The translations under genes and the position numbers were made by a program. A stretch of 64,000 bases of DNA from Carposina sasakii. Taxonomy: Eukaryota; Arthropoda; Insecta; Lepidoptera; Carposinidae. Positions 49,301 to 54,136 of this stretch are shown here, one piece after another. The stretch lies in the NCBI GenBank assembly GCA_014607495.2, contig CP053156.1, forward strand, positions 2,666,001-2,730,000. Direction: 5' to 3'. Position 1 is the stretch's first letter; every line of letters starts with the position of its first letter. A model generated the notes under the pieces. It had not been told where the DNA came from. It did no database searches and saw only the letters and a list, made by a program, of their open reading frames with translations.

Positions 49301-50896
49301 TAAACCTTCCTCTTGAATCACTCAGGCAAAACTGCATCAACATCCGTTGCGTAGTTTTAGAGATGTAAGCATACATACGGACAGACAGACATGGGATGCG
49401 ACTTGTTTTATAGCGTGTAGTAATATTAATCCTCAGTTTTAAGTAGTCAAAAAGTGCCATACACTTTAGGCGATGGCGTGAAGTAGAGTTTCGAAAATCC
49501 TTATTATTTTCCCATGTTGAAATATTCAACCAACAAACTTTGCCCGCCCCCTGATTACATAAAAGCAATAGCAAAGCCGAAGCCGCGCGATCGCGATAAT
49601 TGAGAGTGATAATTGTGTGCACGGGGCGAGGTGCGGGGCACGGGAGGACGCCGAGCGCTCGTTGCGCGCACGCAATGCACGCACACATTCTCAATTATCG
49701 CGATCGCGCGGCTTCGGCTTTGCTATTGCTTTTACGTAATCAGGGGGCCGAATATGTTTTGCTGGATTCATGCACTAAAGCACATGCACAGTTTAACAAA
49801 GTAGAAGAACTACCTTCTGCACACAAGTATACTTTATTTCTTCAATTTTGTTTTGTTAGTAGGATCAACTTTATGAATTTACTACATCCGAACAGAAATC
49901 GAACTCAAGTTTTCTCTAAATATAGATTATGTATATTACTGTTATGTTAGGTTACCCTATTTTGGCAACATAGCCATGTATATATATATGTATGGTATAG
50001 TATACTATACAGGGTGTGAGTGACACCTAAGCAGATTTTGAAATGCTGAACACGTACCACTATTTTGAGCTATACAATATTTTTTTTTACTTCAACTTAC
50101 TGGCCTACCTTTTAATTAAAATCGTGTATGATTGAAATCTTGTCAAATTTGGGTGTAAAAAGACAACAATGTTTTTTAATACCTCGTATTCTTTGTAAGA
50201 TTACTATTATTTTCTTCTATGGAACCAACCCTGTAAAACAACATACTGTCATTTGATTGCAAGCAATGTATTCGTTTGATGCTCAAAGTACAAATGTACC
50301 TACAAAACTAACATTATAACATTTTGAGATGGTATCTTTGAAAAAAATGTTTGTTAACCGATTTAAGATGGATTTATGTAAAAAAATTATAATATTAATG
50401 TAACTTTGGACTTCAATATCTTGGAAACCCGTGGTTACCCAGGGGTGCTTCCATAGAATGATCGTTATGTTACAAAGAATACGAGGTACTAAAAGAACAA
50501 AGTTGTCTTTTTACACCCAGTATATACTCGCTATCATTAAACGAACTATCTAAATTAAAAAAAAAACGGAATTTTACTATGAAGTCGTCTCAGTGATTTT
50601 CACTTCAGACATGATTTGGAAGTGACCATATAAATATAAGTCTGGCTGTCACTAACATCCTGTATAGTTTTATCAACAAAATCAATAACTCTGTTCTTTC
50701 CTTTACTTCAGAAATGGTGGGCCTAAAAGGGCTGAGGACCCATCGCCCGAACGCCTGCAAGTGCACCACAGATGGCAGTAGGAAGTGCTGCTCTTGCACC
50801 TCCTTCCGTCAGTCCAACATCCTGACTCCAGACAGTATCATGAAGGGAACCTCGACACCCGCGAGGGTCCTCTCCGTACGATCAAACTTTGATTAA
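12738..50896 (+). CDS. RYa-R: RYamide receptor-like GPCR, spliced from six coding exons
   Basis: Class A (rhodopsin-family) neuropeptide receptor in the NPY-receptor-related RYamide group, expected in the plasma membrane and coupled to G proteins. Join: 12738-13384, 14341-14539, 30943-31011, 31122-31280, 46896-46983, 50712-50896. All junctions are GT/AG and in phase, giving 448 residues. Visible: two N-glycosylation sequons near residues 33 and 39, TM1 with GNGLVCFVV, TM2 with NLSVGD, Cys138 in TM3 and Cys214 in loop 2 (conserved disulfide), DRY at 162-164, the RPPGEA segment in loop 3, CWLP at 297-300 in TM6, NPIIY at 341-345 in TM7, then helix 8. The WPFG, VNYSQAVSV, PIPIVS and PYVWF..HWLAMSH stretches match what I recall of Drosophila RYamide receptor. 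A second Met follows the first, so the start may be residue 2. The assignment rests on recalled family similarity, not on a search. Confidence 0.88.
13385..14340 (+). other. RYa-R intron 1 (956 bp)
   Basis: Phase 2 intron. It contains a retroposon 3' end at 13928-14046. A TIR-like pair at 13450/13676 is too weak to call. Otherwise AT-rich. Confidence 0.6.
13928..14046 (+). mobile_element. Retroposon 3' end (AATAAAGAATAAG tail)
   Basis: GAAATCTCTTGAAGAGATAG ... GTACAATAAAGAATAAGAATAAG is a 3' UTR tail found on the opposite strand at 15189, 25993 and 47589. The repeated AATAAG end is typical of a LINE or LINE-dependent retroposon. The body is truncated. Confidence 0.55.
14341..14539 (+). CDS. 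RYa-R: RYa-R exon: loop 2, TM5 and intracellular loop 3
   Basis: Acceptor TTTTCTACAG ends at 14340. The first base completes the split Leu codon 216, then 66 codons follow (DICGEQW... to ...RMQRSKRK). It includes TM5 (CALLALQFALPLTALIGTY) and the basic loop 3 with RPPGEA. Donor GTGAGA begins at 14540, phase 0. This exon is far more GC-rich than its surroundings, which makes its limits easy to see. Confidence 0.88.
15189..15262 (-). mobile_element. Retroposon 3' tail fragment
   Basis: TTGTACATAGTAAAATTTTC and CATAAATAAAGC..ACAAAATGTACAAAGATC match the 25993 copy on the same strand. Only the 3' end is present. Confidence 0.4.
15675..15832. mobile_element. MITE, 158 bp, ends GGTCGATTCCGGCAGTCACA
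   Basis: ACAATAGGGTCGATTCCGG and its inverted partner (CCGGAATCGACCATATTGT) form TIRs of about 34 bp with one or two mismatches. Non-coding. Confidence 0.65.
15984..16110. mobile_element. MITE fragment with GACAGTTCATAGT end
   Basis: Begins TGACAGTTCATAGTAATTAT and contains ACACACTTCCAGTTCCAT, both shared with a more complete copy at 52859-52989. The right inverted end is missing or degenerate. Confidence 0.45.
16266..16303 (+). promoter_or_regulatory. TATA box plus arthropod initiator upstream of the THAP exon
   Basis: TATATAA at 16266-16272 and TCAGT at 16299-16303. The distance (35 bases to the initiator A) is slightly longer than the usual 30-31. It would give a 5' UTR of about 90 bases before the ATG at 16394. 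Confidence 0.45.
16394..16473 (+). CDS. First exon of a THAP zinc-finger protein (fragment)
   Basis: ATG opens MGSCSVKWCGKNAKTSS and continues to GITFHR, the start of a THAP domain: Met followed by the Cys pair of the C2CH zinc site (C-x4-C) and the FHR that normally precedes FP. The donor GTAAGT begins at 16474 in phase 2, where THAP genes commonly have an intron. No continuation (AVPxxx helix, second Cys, His) was found before 17.5 kb. It is therefore either a transposase first exon whose rest was deleted, or a captured host exon. THAP domains bind DNA in a zinc-dependent way. Confidence 0.6.
17700..18053. other. AT-rich intronic sequence
   Basis: Purine-biased tract (AAACAAACTAAAGAAACAAAC-like) near 17820 and no recognisable gene or named repeat. 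Confidence 0.35.
18062..18780. mobile_element. hAT element, 719 bp, perfect 8-bp target duplication
   Basis: Ends TAGGCATGGGCTAATCATAT and its imperfect inverse ...GAGTTACTCATGTCTA are flanked by GTTCAAAG on both sides (18054-18061, 18781-18788). Inside is a 100-bp tandem duplication (units at 18131 and 18231) containing TCCAACTCCGCGT and CATATCCGGGAA. No transposase frame. Confidence 0.75.
19047..19290 (-). mobile_element. LINE/SINE-type repeat with CTGGACGT..GGGCCTCC end (copy 1)
   Basis: Shares GCTAGCCGCGTGGTGCCGGC, ACCAACCCGCCTGCCCAGCG and GCCTTGTGGCGTGCCCTGG with copies at 47148 (same strand) and 51815 (opposite strand). The end with GGACGTGGGCCTCC matches the 3' end of lepidopteran LINE fragments also seen at 33267. 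No coding sequence. Confidence 0.5.
19794..20748 (+). mobile_element. Mariner transposon, internally deleted
   Basis: TIRs CGAGGTGTGTTCAAAAAGTA and TTTTTTGAACACACCTCG are flanked by TA (19792-19793, 20749-20750). Length 955 bp versus about 1.3 kb for a full mariner; the missing part is the N-terminal helix-turn-helix region of the transposase. Confidence 0.85.
19965..20694 (+). pseudogene. Mariner transposase, N-terminally deleted, one nonsense codon
   Basis: DDE transposase for cut-and-paste transposition. Catalytic residues are readable: the first Asp in VITSDESWVYGYD (about 20090), the second in HHDNAPAH (about 20371), the third in LAPCDFFLFPKLK, with 34 residues between the second and third (mariner D34D). 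The frame is open except for a TAA at 20134-20136, which a single C-to-T change would explain. The N-terminal DNA-binding domain is absent; 5' UTR-like sequence joins directly to the catalytic part. Inactive. Confidence 0.85.
21217..21363 (+). mobile_element. Probable Helitron 3' end
   Basis: GCACCCGTGCGAAGCCGTGG followed by CTAG/T at 21360-21363 resembles a lepidopteran Helitron terminus, preceded by the CGACAGATTTTGATGCAGTT type of body. The 5' end is uncertain. Confidence 0.4.
22780..22857. repeat. Short inverted repeat, 16-bp perfect arms
   Basis: ATATGAAATTGGCGTT and AACGCCAATTTCATAT flank 46 bases. It may be a very short MITE; no target duplication was seen. Confidence 0.5.
23407..23739. 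mobile_element. Transib-like MITE with CACTATG termini, 333 bp
   Basis: A near-perfect TIR of about 44 bp begins CACTATGGGTGCGCCCACCA, continues through CCGGGCCCTACACCCTCCAC, and is inverted at 23696-23739. The terminal heptamer fits the CACWATG rule of Transib transposons. The flanking 5-mers (ACATT, AATTT) match at only three positions, so the superfamily call is tentative. Non-coding interior. Confidence 0.6.
25993..26190 (-). mobile_element. Retroposon 3' end on the minus strand
   Basis: Minus strand ends ...GTGTACAATAAAGAATAAG followed by ATACATACATA. It is the same tail family as 13928 and 47589. The 5' part is truncated; the right limit is approximate. Confidence 0.45.
30943..31011 (+). 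CDS. RYa-R: RYa-R 69-bp exon: TM6
   Basis: Acceptor TTTGTTTCAG ends at 30942 and donor GTGAGT begins at 31012. The 23 codons begin MIKMMVTVVVVFTVCWLP and end NIFI, which is TM6 with its CWLP motif. Phase 0 at both ends. The exon is separated from the previous one by 16.4 kb and is too short to be found by ORF length; it was recognised from the receptor motif. Confidence 0.87.
31122..31280 (+). CDS. RYa-R: RYa-R exon: loop 3 and TM7 with NPIIY
   Basis: Acceptor ATTGAACAG ends at 31121; 53 codons run from MLWTVHESDNEWG to YRRGFKQ, with PYVWFMCHWLAMSH and CYNPIIYCYMNAR (TM7 and start of helix 8). Donor GTGTTT at 31281 is weaker than the others. Reading through it would add only five residues before a stop at 31296, a possible truncated isoform, but the downstream exon keeps frame and helix 8, so splicing is preferred. 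Confidence 0.87.
32660..32880. repeat. Dispersed repeat of lepidopteran type
   Basis: GATGATGATCTCCGATCTC then GAGATTGGCCAGGTACGTAG and a GTGCACAAGTGTGTGCGC segment have the look of a dispersed repeat. No second copy lies in this window, so this rests on recall only. The 61-codon ORF across it is probably meaningless. Confidence 0.35.
33168..33512. mobile_element. Palindromic MITE (copy 3), split by a retroposon
   Basis: Contains TTTTAACTCCCAACT and its inverse plus CTAGTTATTATTATGGCTCT and GATATCTCGCTCTCACT, matching the family at 3013 and 6704. It is interrupted at 33267-33375. Confidence 0.55.
33267..33375 (-). mobile_element. 5'-truncated LINE insertion with perfect 10-bp target duplication
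   Basis: TAGAATAGAT occurs at 33257-33266 and 33376-33385. The insert, read on the minus strand, ends in an (ATG)n tail after ...CCAACAGTGGACTTCTCAGG. A trinucleotide tail fits an RTE-type LINE. Only about 109 bases were copied. Confidence 0.7.
33801..34136. mobile_element. MITE with GGGTCAGCTCACA termini, 336 bp
   Basis: GGGTCAGCTCACACTGAGAC and its inverse GTCTCGATGTGAGCTGACCC form TIRs continuing with GACGTGACGCGA. The interior has many CGCGAC motifs. The flanks TTC/TTA are compatible with Harbinger but not proof. Confidence 0.65.
34764..35350. mobile_element. Foldback element with ~215-bp arms
   Basis: Arm 34764-34978 and arm 35136-35350 are near-perfect complements (outer ATAAATAAACTGACT, middle TTTAACTAAAAAGCGATAAA, inner GTCGGTGCCAGCC) around a 157-bp loop. 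The ACCGACTTCAAA motif at the outer arm is shared with repeats at 19570, 21196 and 36250. Confidence 0.75.
35396..35762 (+). repeat. Dispersed repeat with CTATACAGG(G/A)TG ends (copy 2)
   Basis: About 365 bp: GTTAACGTTCCCGAAAACTA near the start, TAAATAGACTGCGTTTTTCT in the middle, and CATAAACTTACTTTATTTGA then CACCCTGTATAG at the end. Copies at 11447 and 56102; the palindrome at 10314 uses the same end. Non-coding. Confidence 0.65.
35762..36010 (+). repeat. 129-bp tandem duplication
   Basis: GTTTCCATCGACCAATTGCA opens units at 35762 and 35891. The first 90 bases or so of each unit (through CATCATCAGCACAGCAGCAT) are nearly identical, then they diverge. Confidence 0.65.
36473..37303 (+). mobile_element. 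Dispersed repeat CCGGCCAAGTGCGAGTCGG ... GGTACGGAACCCT
   Basis: Starts AAACCGGCCAAGTGCGAGTC with AGGGTTCCGTAC just inside and ends GTACGGAACCCT, so the ends are partly inverted. The body is two diverged tandem units of about 300 bp (TTTTCCTTTATGTGTGCTAT near 36658, TTTTCCTTTATCTATGCTAT near 36977). The family is widespread in animal genomes from memory; the superfamily is left open. Confidence 0.55.
37478..37756 (+). mobile_element. Non-autonomous Helitron (279 bp)
   Basis: A/TCTACGGATTGACGGATCGC at the 5' end and GCGGGCGTCCACTAG/T at the 3' end, with the GC hairpin before CTAG. The body is shared with 8574-8912 on the opposite strand. Confidence 0.78.
38365..39495 (+). pseudogene. CR1/Jockey-type LINE, 5'-truncated, C-terminal RT half
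   Basis: An open frame (ATG 38372 to stop at 39214) gives 280 residues starting just before the catalytic LFADDSTILF motif, followed by WLQFNNLRINLDKTK, FLGLHIDNKLN and YHGYIASSLRYGIIFWG, all standard for the palm/thumb and connection of Jockey/CR1-clade reverse transcriptases. The first RT motifs and the endonuclease are absent, as expected for 5' truncation during target-primed reverse transcription. A 3' UTR of about 280 bases ends near AATAAACACATTTGATTTGA. The frame is intact, suggesting a fairly recent insertion. Confidence 0.75.
39608..39612. repeat. BEL/Pao target-site duplication, left
   Basis: GTTTT precedes the left LTR and is repeated after the right LTR at 46198-46202. Confidence 0.75.
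39613..40876 (-). repeat. 3' LTR of the BEL/Pao element (1264 bp)
   Basis: TG...CA bounded. It follows the polypurine tract on the minus strand. Compared with the other LTR I saw a one-base indel in ATGCTTA(A)GAAC, a T/C change in TTAATTCAAAAC, and a one-base indel in GATACAAA(A)CTA. Confidence 0.88.
40877..40890 (-). promoter_or_regulatory. Polypurine tract of the BEL/Pao element
   Basis: The minus strand reads CACGGAGGGGGGAC immediately before the 3' LTR, the expected site for second-strand priming. Confidence 0.65.
40944..41680 (-). pseudogene. BEL/Pao integrase, C-terminal part
   Basis: The frame begins around ALRRMSARRGSPK and contains YSDNGTNFVG (second catalytic Asp) and GGAWELMVRSVK (catalytic Glu, 49 residues later), then the BEL-specific C-terminal region (DUF5641-like: FWNRWVREYLPTL, VGDVVLI, WPKGVI..TYPGPDGKVR). 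The zinc finger and first catalytic Asp are absent because the internal deletion joins this part directly to the protease. The frame itself is open to the stop at 40944. Confidence 0.85.
41680..42405 (-). pseudogene. BEL/Pao second zinc knuckle and aspartic protease
   Basis: From the minus strand: a knuckle (CLSSKHISDKC..KHC, then CRRRHHRLLH) and an aspartic protease core ALLDEGSTGTLLL, with the usual BEL tail ending WHLIVTRQLKSG then PVASLTR. At this point, where reverse transcriptase should start, the sequence jumps into integrase in another frame. The reading frame is offset from gag by one base near 42308, so gag and protease are no longer continuous. The protease motif is DEGSTG rather than the retroviral DTG/DSG, as is common in this clade. 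Confidence 0.82.
42288..43769 (-). CDS. BEL/Pao Gag
   Basis: 493 codons from ATG 43767-43769. Ser/Thr-rich N-terminus, a charged helical segment (RRRRALLEARIEFEKAEAAR), then a DUF1759-type capsid region (about residues 210-330: FDGNPREWIAF, RLRRAIQGQAREAV, LERRFGRP), a low-complexity acidic/Ser stretch, and a CCHC knuckle CVNCRGRDHTLEKC near the end. Gag packages element RNA into particles. In an intact element it would run on into the protease; here a one-base frameshift ends it at 42288. The gag frame is otherwise undamaged. Confidence 0.85.
   Translation of the reverse strand: MTRTRSHNKGSEQTSVSTERTGESSATVSTEQTTSTERTMSTDHTSGTERTDRVSLQGKVDNVAVASGSRVDPPSRDGTVVNCPVTTRKSAGSRASSSSSRRRRALLEARIEFEKAEAARTIAKSRLELAQLDEAEASGLSEVEYNRDNVTKWVTKSIEQSKTASKPIEPRVVTPRRVPELEAPKPEIDNLASALIQAMRSISQPSSRQAPRYINELHNFDGNPREWIAFRAVFRDTREYFSDIENMARLRRAIQGQAREAVKSMLYTHSDPEEIMYMLERRFGRPTHLIKSEIESLQKLPPMSQDVKGIGAFASAVANSVNTIKQMDRIEYLYSSDVSDRIIDKMNLLVKFRWYEYRSRNEKEPILIALSAFLNIIADQFEAYDSTPASERRYTRHRDVQPPPPRRNRVHAAVVRETTSDESDSSHYSDSYSSESELESDHQVVAAAFGDRDRKCVNCRGRDHTLEKCPQFIKVNVKERWNIVKRLRVYFDV
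43770..44914 (-). other. BEL/Pao 5' leader with tandem repeats
   Basis: Untranslated leader of about 1.15 kb, GC-richer than its surroundings. Two units of about 155 bp are recognisable: GGTACTCGTGGCTTGGGTTA at 44323 and 44478, and GGTACTCACAGC at 44424 and 44582. ORFs across it on either strand show no motif and are not called. Confidence 0.6.
44915..44932 (-). promoter_or_regulatory. Putative tRNA primer-binding site
   Basis: Minus strand after the 5' LTR and a three-base spacer reads TGGTCCTACGGAAGCCGG. TGG complements the CCA end of a tRNA. The tRNA species was not identified. Confidence 0.5.
44936..46197 (-). repeat. 5' LTR of the BEL/Pao element (1262 bp)
   Basis: Nearly identical to 39613-40876. 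As the element's 5' LTR it should hold its promoter, read toward lower coordinates and so opposite to the host gene. Confidence 0.88.
46896..46983 (+). CDS. RYa-R: RYa-R exon: end of helix 8 and proximal C-tail
   Basis: Acceptor TTGTTACAG ends at 46895 and donor CAG/GTGAGA begins at 46984. 29 codons plus one base encode VLGSIFCRKDLESGRSC and onward, continuing helix 8. The Cys at about residue 365 sits where class A receptors are often palmitoylated. Phase 0 entry and phase 1 exit fit the flanking exons exactly. The exon lies just after the BEL/Pao element in intron 4. Confidence 0.78.
47148..47300 (-). mobile_element. LINE/SINE-type repeat (copy 2)
   Basis: GCTAGCCGCGTGGTGCCGGC to GGCGTGCCCTGG matches the 19047 copy with an internal deletion of about 70 bases. 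Confidence 0.5.
47589..48130 (-). mobile_element. Retroposon 3' region with a GC-rich body
   Basis: On the minus strand the 3' tail (GAAATCTCTTGAAGAGATAA..GCACGCCATTGTACATTTCT..) matches 13928-14046. It is preceded by a GC-rich block (47720-48120) unlike the local AT-rich DNA. Short ORFs in the block have no motif. The most likely reading is the 3' part of a non-LTR element. Confidence 0.4.
48131..49051. other. Intronic AT-rich sequence without a gene
   Basis: Part of RYa-R intron 5 (46984-50711). No ORF or repeat beyond short GTAG-rich words near 48450 could be supported. Confidence 0.4.
49052..49291 (+). mobile_element. Helitron-like element
   Basis: The body GGATCGCTATCTGTACATGG ... GGCTGAACCGATTTCGATG and the end GCGTCCACTAG/T at 49291 match the other copies. 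The 5' TC is not preserved. Confidence 0.6.
49545..49755. mobile_element. Palindromic GC-rich element with ~65-bp arms
   Basis: CCCTGATTAC.TAAAAGCAA, TAGCAAAGCCGAAGCCGCGC and GATCGCGATAATTGAGA are repeated as exact complements at the right. The loop is about 80 bp and rich in GCGCGCACGC. No target duplication was identified. Confidence 0.65.
50151..50521. mobile_element. MITE with GGGTGTAAAAAGACAAC ends (copy 2)
   Basis: Reverse-oriented relative of 3851-4232. TACCTCGTATTCTTTGTAA occurs at the left and its complement at the right. It lies 190 bases before the last RYa-R exon. Confidence 0.7.
50712..50896 (+). CDS. RYa-R: RYa-R terminal coding exon, Cys-rich C-tail
   Basis: Acceptor CTTTACTTCAG ends at 50711. 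Two bases complete a Glu codon, then 60 codons and TAA at 50894-50896. The cytoplasmic tail contains a cluster CKCTTDGSRKCCSC (about residues 403-416), followed by a Ser/Thr-rich end. The phase match with the preceding exon supports the join, though the tail is not conserved enough for me to confirm by motif. Confidence 0.74.
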
Positions 50897-51018
50897 AAAC
50901 GGATATGATGTGTGACTGTGTTTTTGTGAACTTTGATATCTCTAGCGCCAATGATGAGATTAGTCACCGCGTCGTGAATGGAAAAAATACGATGATGACA
51001 TTATTGTTATCTTTTGTC

Positions 51019-51024
51019 AATAAA
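51019..51024 (+). promoter_or_regulatory. Polyadenylation signal of RYa-R
   Basis: AATAAA lies 123 bases after the receptor stop codon. It is the first canonical signal downstream of the final coding exon. Confidence 0.55.
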
Positions 51025-51391
51025 ATACAATATTCCGTGAATGTCATAAGAGTCGACTATGGAATTCGGGGGTCTTCTCTCAGGCAATGAGCTAGCAACT
51101 TGTCACTGATCTTATTTCTTTTGTTTAATTTGTTTACGATATATTTTTATTTTTATTTATTATGTAAGTACTTTATTATTTTATTTATTATTTATATATC
51201 TGCTATGCCAAAAGTGGCTGTAGGATTATTAATCCTACAGTCCTGTGTATGTTTTTACACAAAAAAGCTATATGTATCTAAATAATGGTTGAAGAATTAT
51301 GTGAAGGTGTTATTGTTAAGAACATTTCACTGGATCTTCCGATCAGGAAGAAAAGCTCGTAAAATTGTTACATAGTCTTAGTCCCTAGCAA

Positions 51392-51600
51392 TCTATACTT
51401 ATATAATATTATAAAGCTGAAGAGTTTGTTTATTTGTTTGTTTGTTTGAATGCCCTAATCTCAGGAACTAATTGTCCGATTTAAAAATATCTTTCATTGT
51501 TAGATTTATCGAGGAAGGCTATAGGCTTTTTAGCAACCCGCCCCGGGTTGGCATGGGTTGAATGCCCCCTCACGCGGTCAAAGTCGTGGGTGACCGCTAG
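51392..51600 (+). mobile_element. Non-autonomous Helitron (209 bp), second subfamily
   Basis: A/TCTATACTTATATAATATTA at the start and GTGACCGCTAG-type end: the hairpin GCGGTCA...TGACCGC lies directly before CTAG/T at 51600. The body CCCTAATCTCAGGAACTAAT is typical of lepidopteran Helitrons from memory. Confidence 0.75.
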
Positions 51601-51814
51601 TGATATAATATAATCAGGCGATATAATGGTACGAGTAGGTATTCTACATTTTTTATGTGTTTATGTTATCTGTGCTAAGGTGTTCTGATTCAGAGCTTCA
51701 TTAGAATACGTTTACTGTATCTTTCACGTGCCAGTGAACTATAGAGTAAACAGTGAACTTATGGCTAAATGCTATACTCAAGATATGGATAAGTTGCCAG
51801 ATTGTCTCGTCTCC

Positions 51815-52075
51815 AGCCTATAGCAGTACACTGCTGGACGTAGGCCTCCCTCAGGGCTCGCCACAAGGCTAATGCAACAGGGAGTTATGCCCATAGTCAC
51901 CACGCTGGACAGGCGGGTTGGTGACCGCAGTGTAATTTTCGGACTATGTTGTCAGCACGAGAGGAGCTGCTGCCCACCTCCCGGAAACCCTTAATCGCCT
52001 CGTACGATACCCACGGGCAGGCATGGGGTGGTACAAACTCTACTCTGCCGGCACCACGCGTCTGCCAAGTTGCCA
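51815..52075 (+). mobile_element. LINE/SINE-type repeat (copy 3)
   Basis: Opposite orientation to copies 1 and 2: AGCAGTACACTGCTGGACGT, ACCACGCTGGACAGGCGGGT, GTACAAACTCTACTCTGCCG. The longest copy in the window. Confidence 0.5.
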
Positions 52076-52858
52076 GATTACTTGTTTCTAATTCCCACGA
52101 TCTGTGAATACGATCTAGATCTCTCAGAAATCTAAAGCAATTAAGTAAGGCTGTAAGAAACTCAGGGGCAATATCTCAGACAACTTGTCATTTTGCAGCC
52201 CTCAGTAATTCGAGTCTAAACTTTTGTGGGTCCTTTAGTGGGCTATTCACATGATATAACTTTTCGCCTAACATGTTAATGGACATGTGCTGGCAATTGT
52301 CCGTACCTGAGTATCGCTTCCATAAGCTGGCTGCCAGGCCCAGGTTTAACTGCTCAATGAACCCCTGTATGTAATGAAGTTAACCTCATGACCTACCAAA
52401 ATGTGTACTTATAATACTAAATAAAGTATATAAATACTGTAAAGTGTTCCTGAAAGCAGCTCCGTAGCAACCCGATCTTCACTGGAAATCCACTTATCTT
52501 TGCACTGTATAGTCTTTCCGGCAAGACTTTCACTCACTACCGAATATTTTAGTATAATGAATGTCCACCGAGTTTCCGAAAACTTTCAGGAACGACCCGA
52601 GCGCTTTCCTTCAGGTTTTTTCCTTAAAAACCTTAACCCGTTTGCACCGTTTCGAACCGAAAAACCGTATTACTTTTGCGTCCGACGCCAGTTAGCGTGC
52701 GTGGCCGATTTTTAGACTTCAACTTACGGCTGTCAGCGCGTTTCCACTGCGCGCCGCTAGGGGCGTGGCGAGATTTCCGAACATTACATACCCCTTCAAG
52801 TTCACCGTTGAGATTTCTCCGTAACTGAAATACGGTCTGCCCACGTATCGGCTCTCTT
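52076..52858. other. Downstream flank without a recognised gene
   Basis: No motif-bearing ORF; the frame at 52500-52715 shows none. Some short AATAAAG-type words only. Confidence 0.4.
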
Positions 52859-52989
52859 TTAACAGTTCATAGTGACGATCACTCATTAAAACTCTTCTAA
52901 GGAAGTAGCTTTTATGCCTTGTTTGAAGAAATTTTGGCAACACACACTTCCAGTTCATTAAGTTGAGTGATTATCATTATGAACTGTCA
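52859..52989. mobile_element. MITE with (T)GACAGTTCATAGTGA ends, 131 bp
   Basis: AACAGTTCATAGTGACGATC on the left and GATTATCATTATGAACTGTC on the right are inverted. A partial relative lies at 15984. Confidence 0.6.
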
Positions 52990-54136
52990 CAAAATATTTA
53001 TATTACCTATTTTCTTTGAGGTGCCGATACAATCATTGTAATCAAAACCGATAGAATTTAATTCGATGTTTCTATTTTGATTTCCAATTTGTGAGATAAA
53101 TACGTTTTCTTGTTTTTTTCATAGCATTAAAATTTTATTTTTTCGTGTACCTATTTATTGAGAGATCAAATTACGATGTAAAACGGTGTTTGATTCAGTA
53201 AAAGGGCATCTAAAAATTGGGATGAAACAAAGTAGATTTAAAATAAGGACCCGGTGAAAGTAGGTATACGTTTGTCGAGAAGTGTGATATTTGGAGTTTA
53301 ACTGTTTGATGTATGTTTATAGTAGAATAGATAAAGAAATGTTTCTTAATATTTCGATTAAGAATTTGAAAATCTGAAATTACATGAGCTGTTGTTTGTT
53401 AACTGTAATAAATTGTATGTTTAAGCGATATCATGTATTCATTAAAACCCTGAGACCTGTTTACAACATTTTTATATGAATTGTAGCTTTAACCGGATGT
53501 TTTTACATTACTAACTCAAAACTTCAGTTTTGGTAACCATAGTGAAGGCTGATTTTATATATGGTATTGGGAAATTTCTAGCTTCTAGCTTAGACAATGT
53601 AACATCATTTGGCATCGACGTTCGTGACAGTCACCAATAGCTGTTACACTTCATCACGTGACTTGACACACGCAAAAAATAATGCTTCCTATTAGAGCAA
53701 ACGTGTCGGTGACGAACCTCTATCGATTCGATCGAGAAATAATATTACTTTGTCTAAGGACACCATGGACAGAATGCGGCGACGCTCATAGCTGCACTCA
53801 GGATGAGTGCAGAATACTGCAGACTAGCCTTTGTGTGCCTAACCTAACCTAACACCTACAATAGTCCTTGTAAGCGATGACCTTAAATATAATGACAGCT
53901 ATATAAAGAAAGGACACTGGCACATTACATAGTACGATGAAATTTTGATATTGTGTCGATTTGTAGGTATGTGTCATAAAGATGCACATCAATATTAATC
54001 TTAGATTAATGATAGGTCTTCGCTCCGCTCTGACTAGATGGAATACTATCAACAAACAATAGCTCCGTAAATGCGGCAATTTTATTATGATTGATGACAT
54101 GACTGACATGACAATCATCAATGACAATTTGCAAGG
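52990..54136. other. AT-rich stretch, no gene
   Basis: No feature could be supported except three CCTAA units near 53838, too few to call a telomeric insertion. Confidence 0.4.

Noticed and set aside
49092..49694. 200-codon minus-strand ORF
   Set aside because: Translates a Helitron and a palindromic element; parts of it recur only because those repeats recur.
53836..53853. CCTAACCTAACCTAA, resembling the insect telomere repeat
   Set aside because: Only three units in an AT-rich region; chance or a short microsatellite is enough to explain it.
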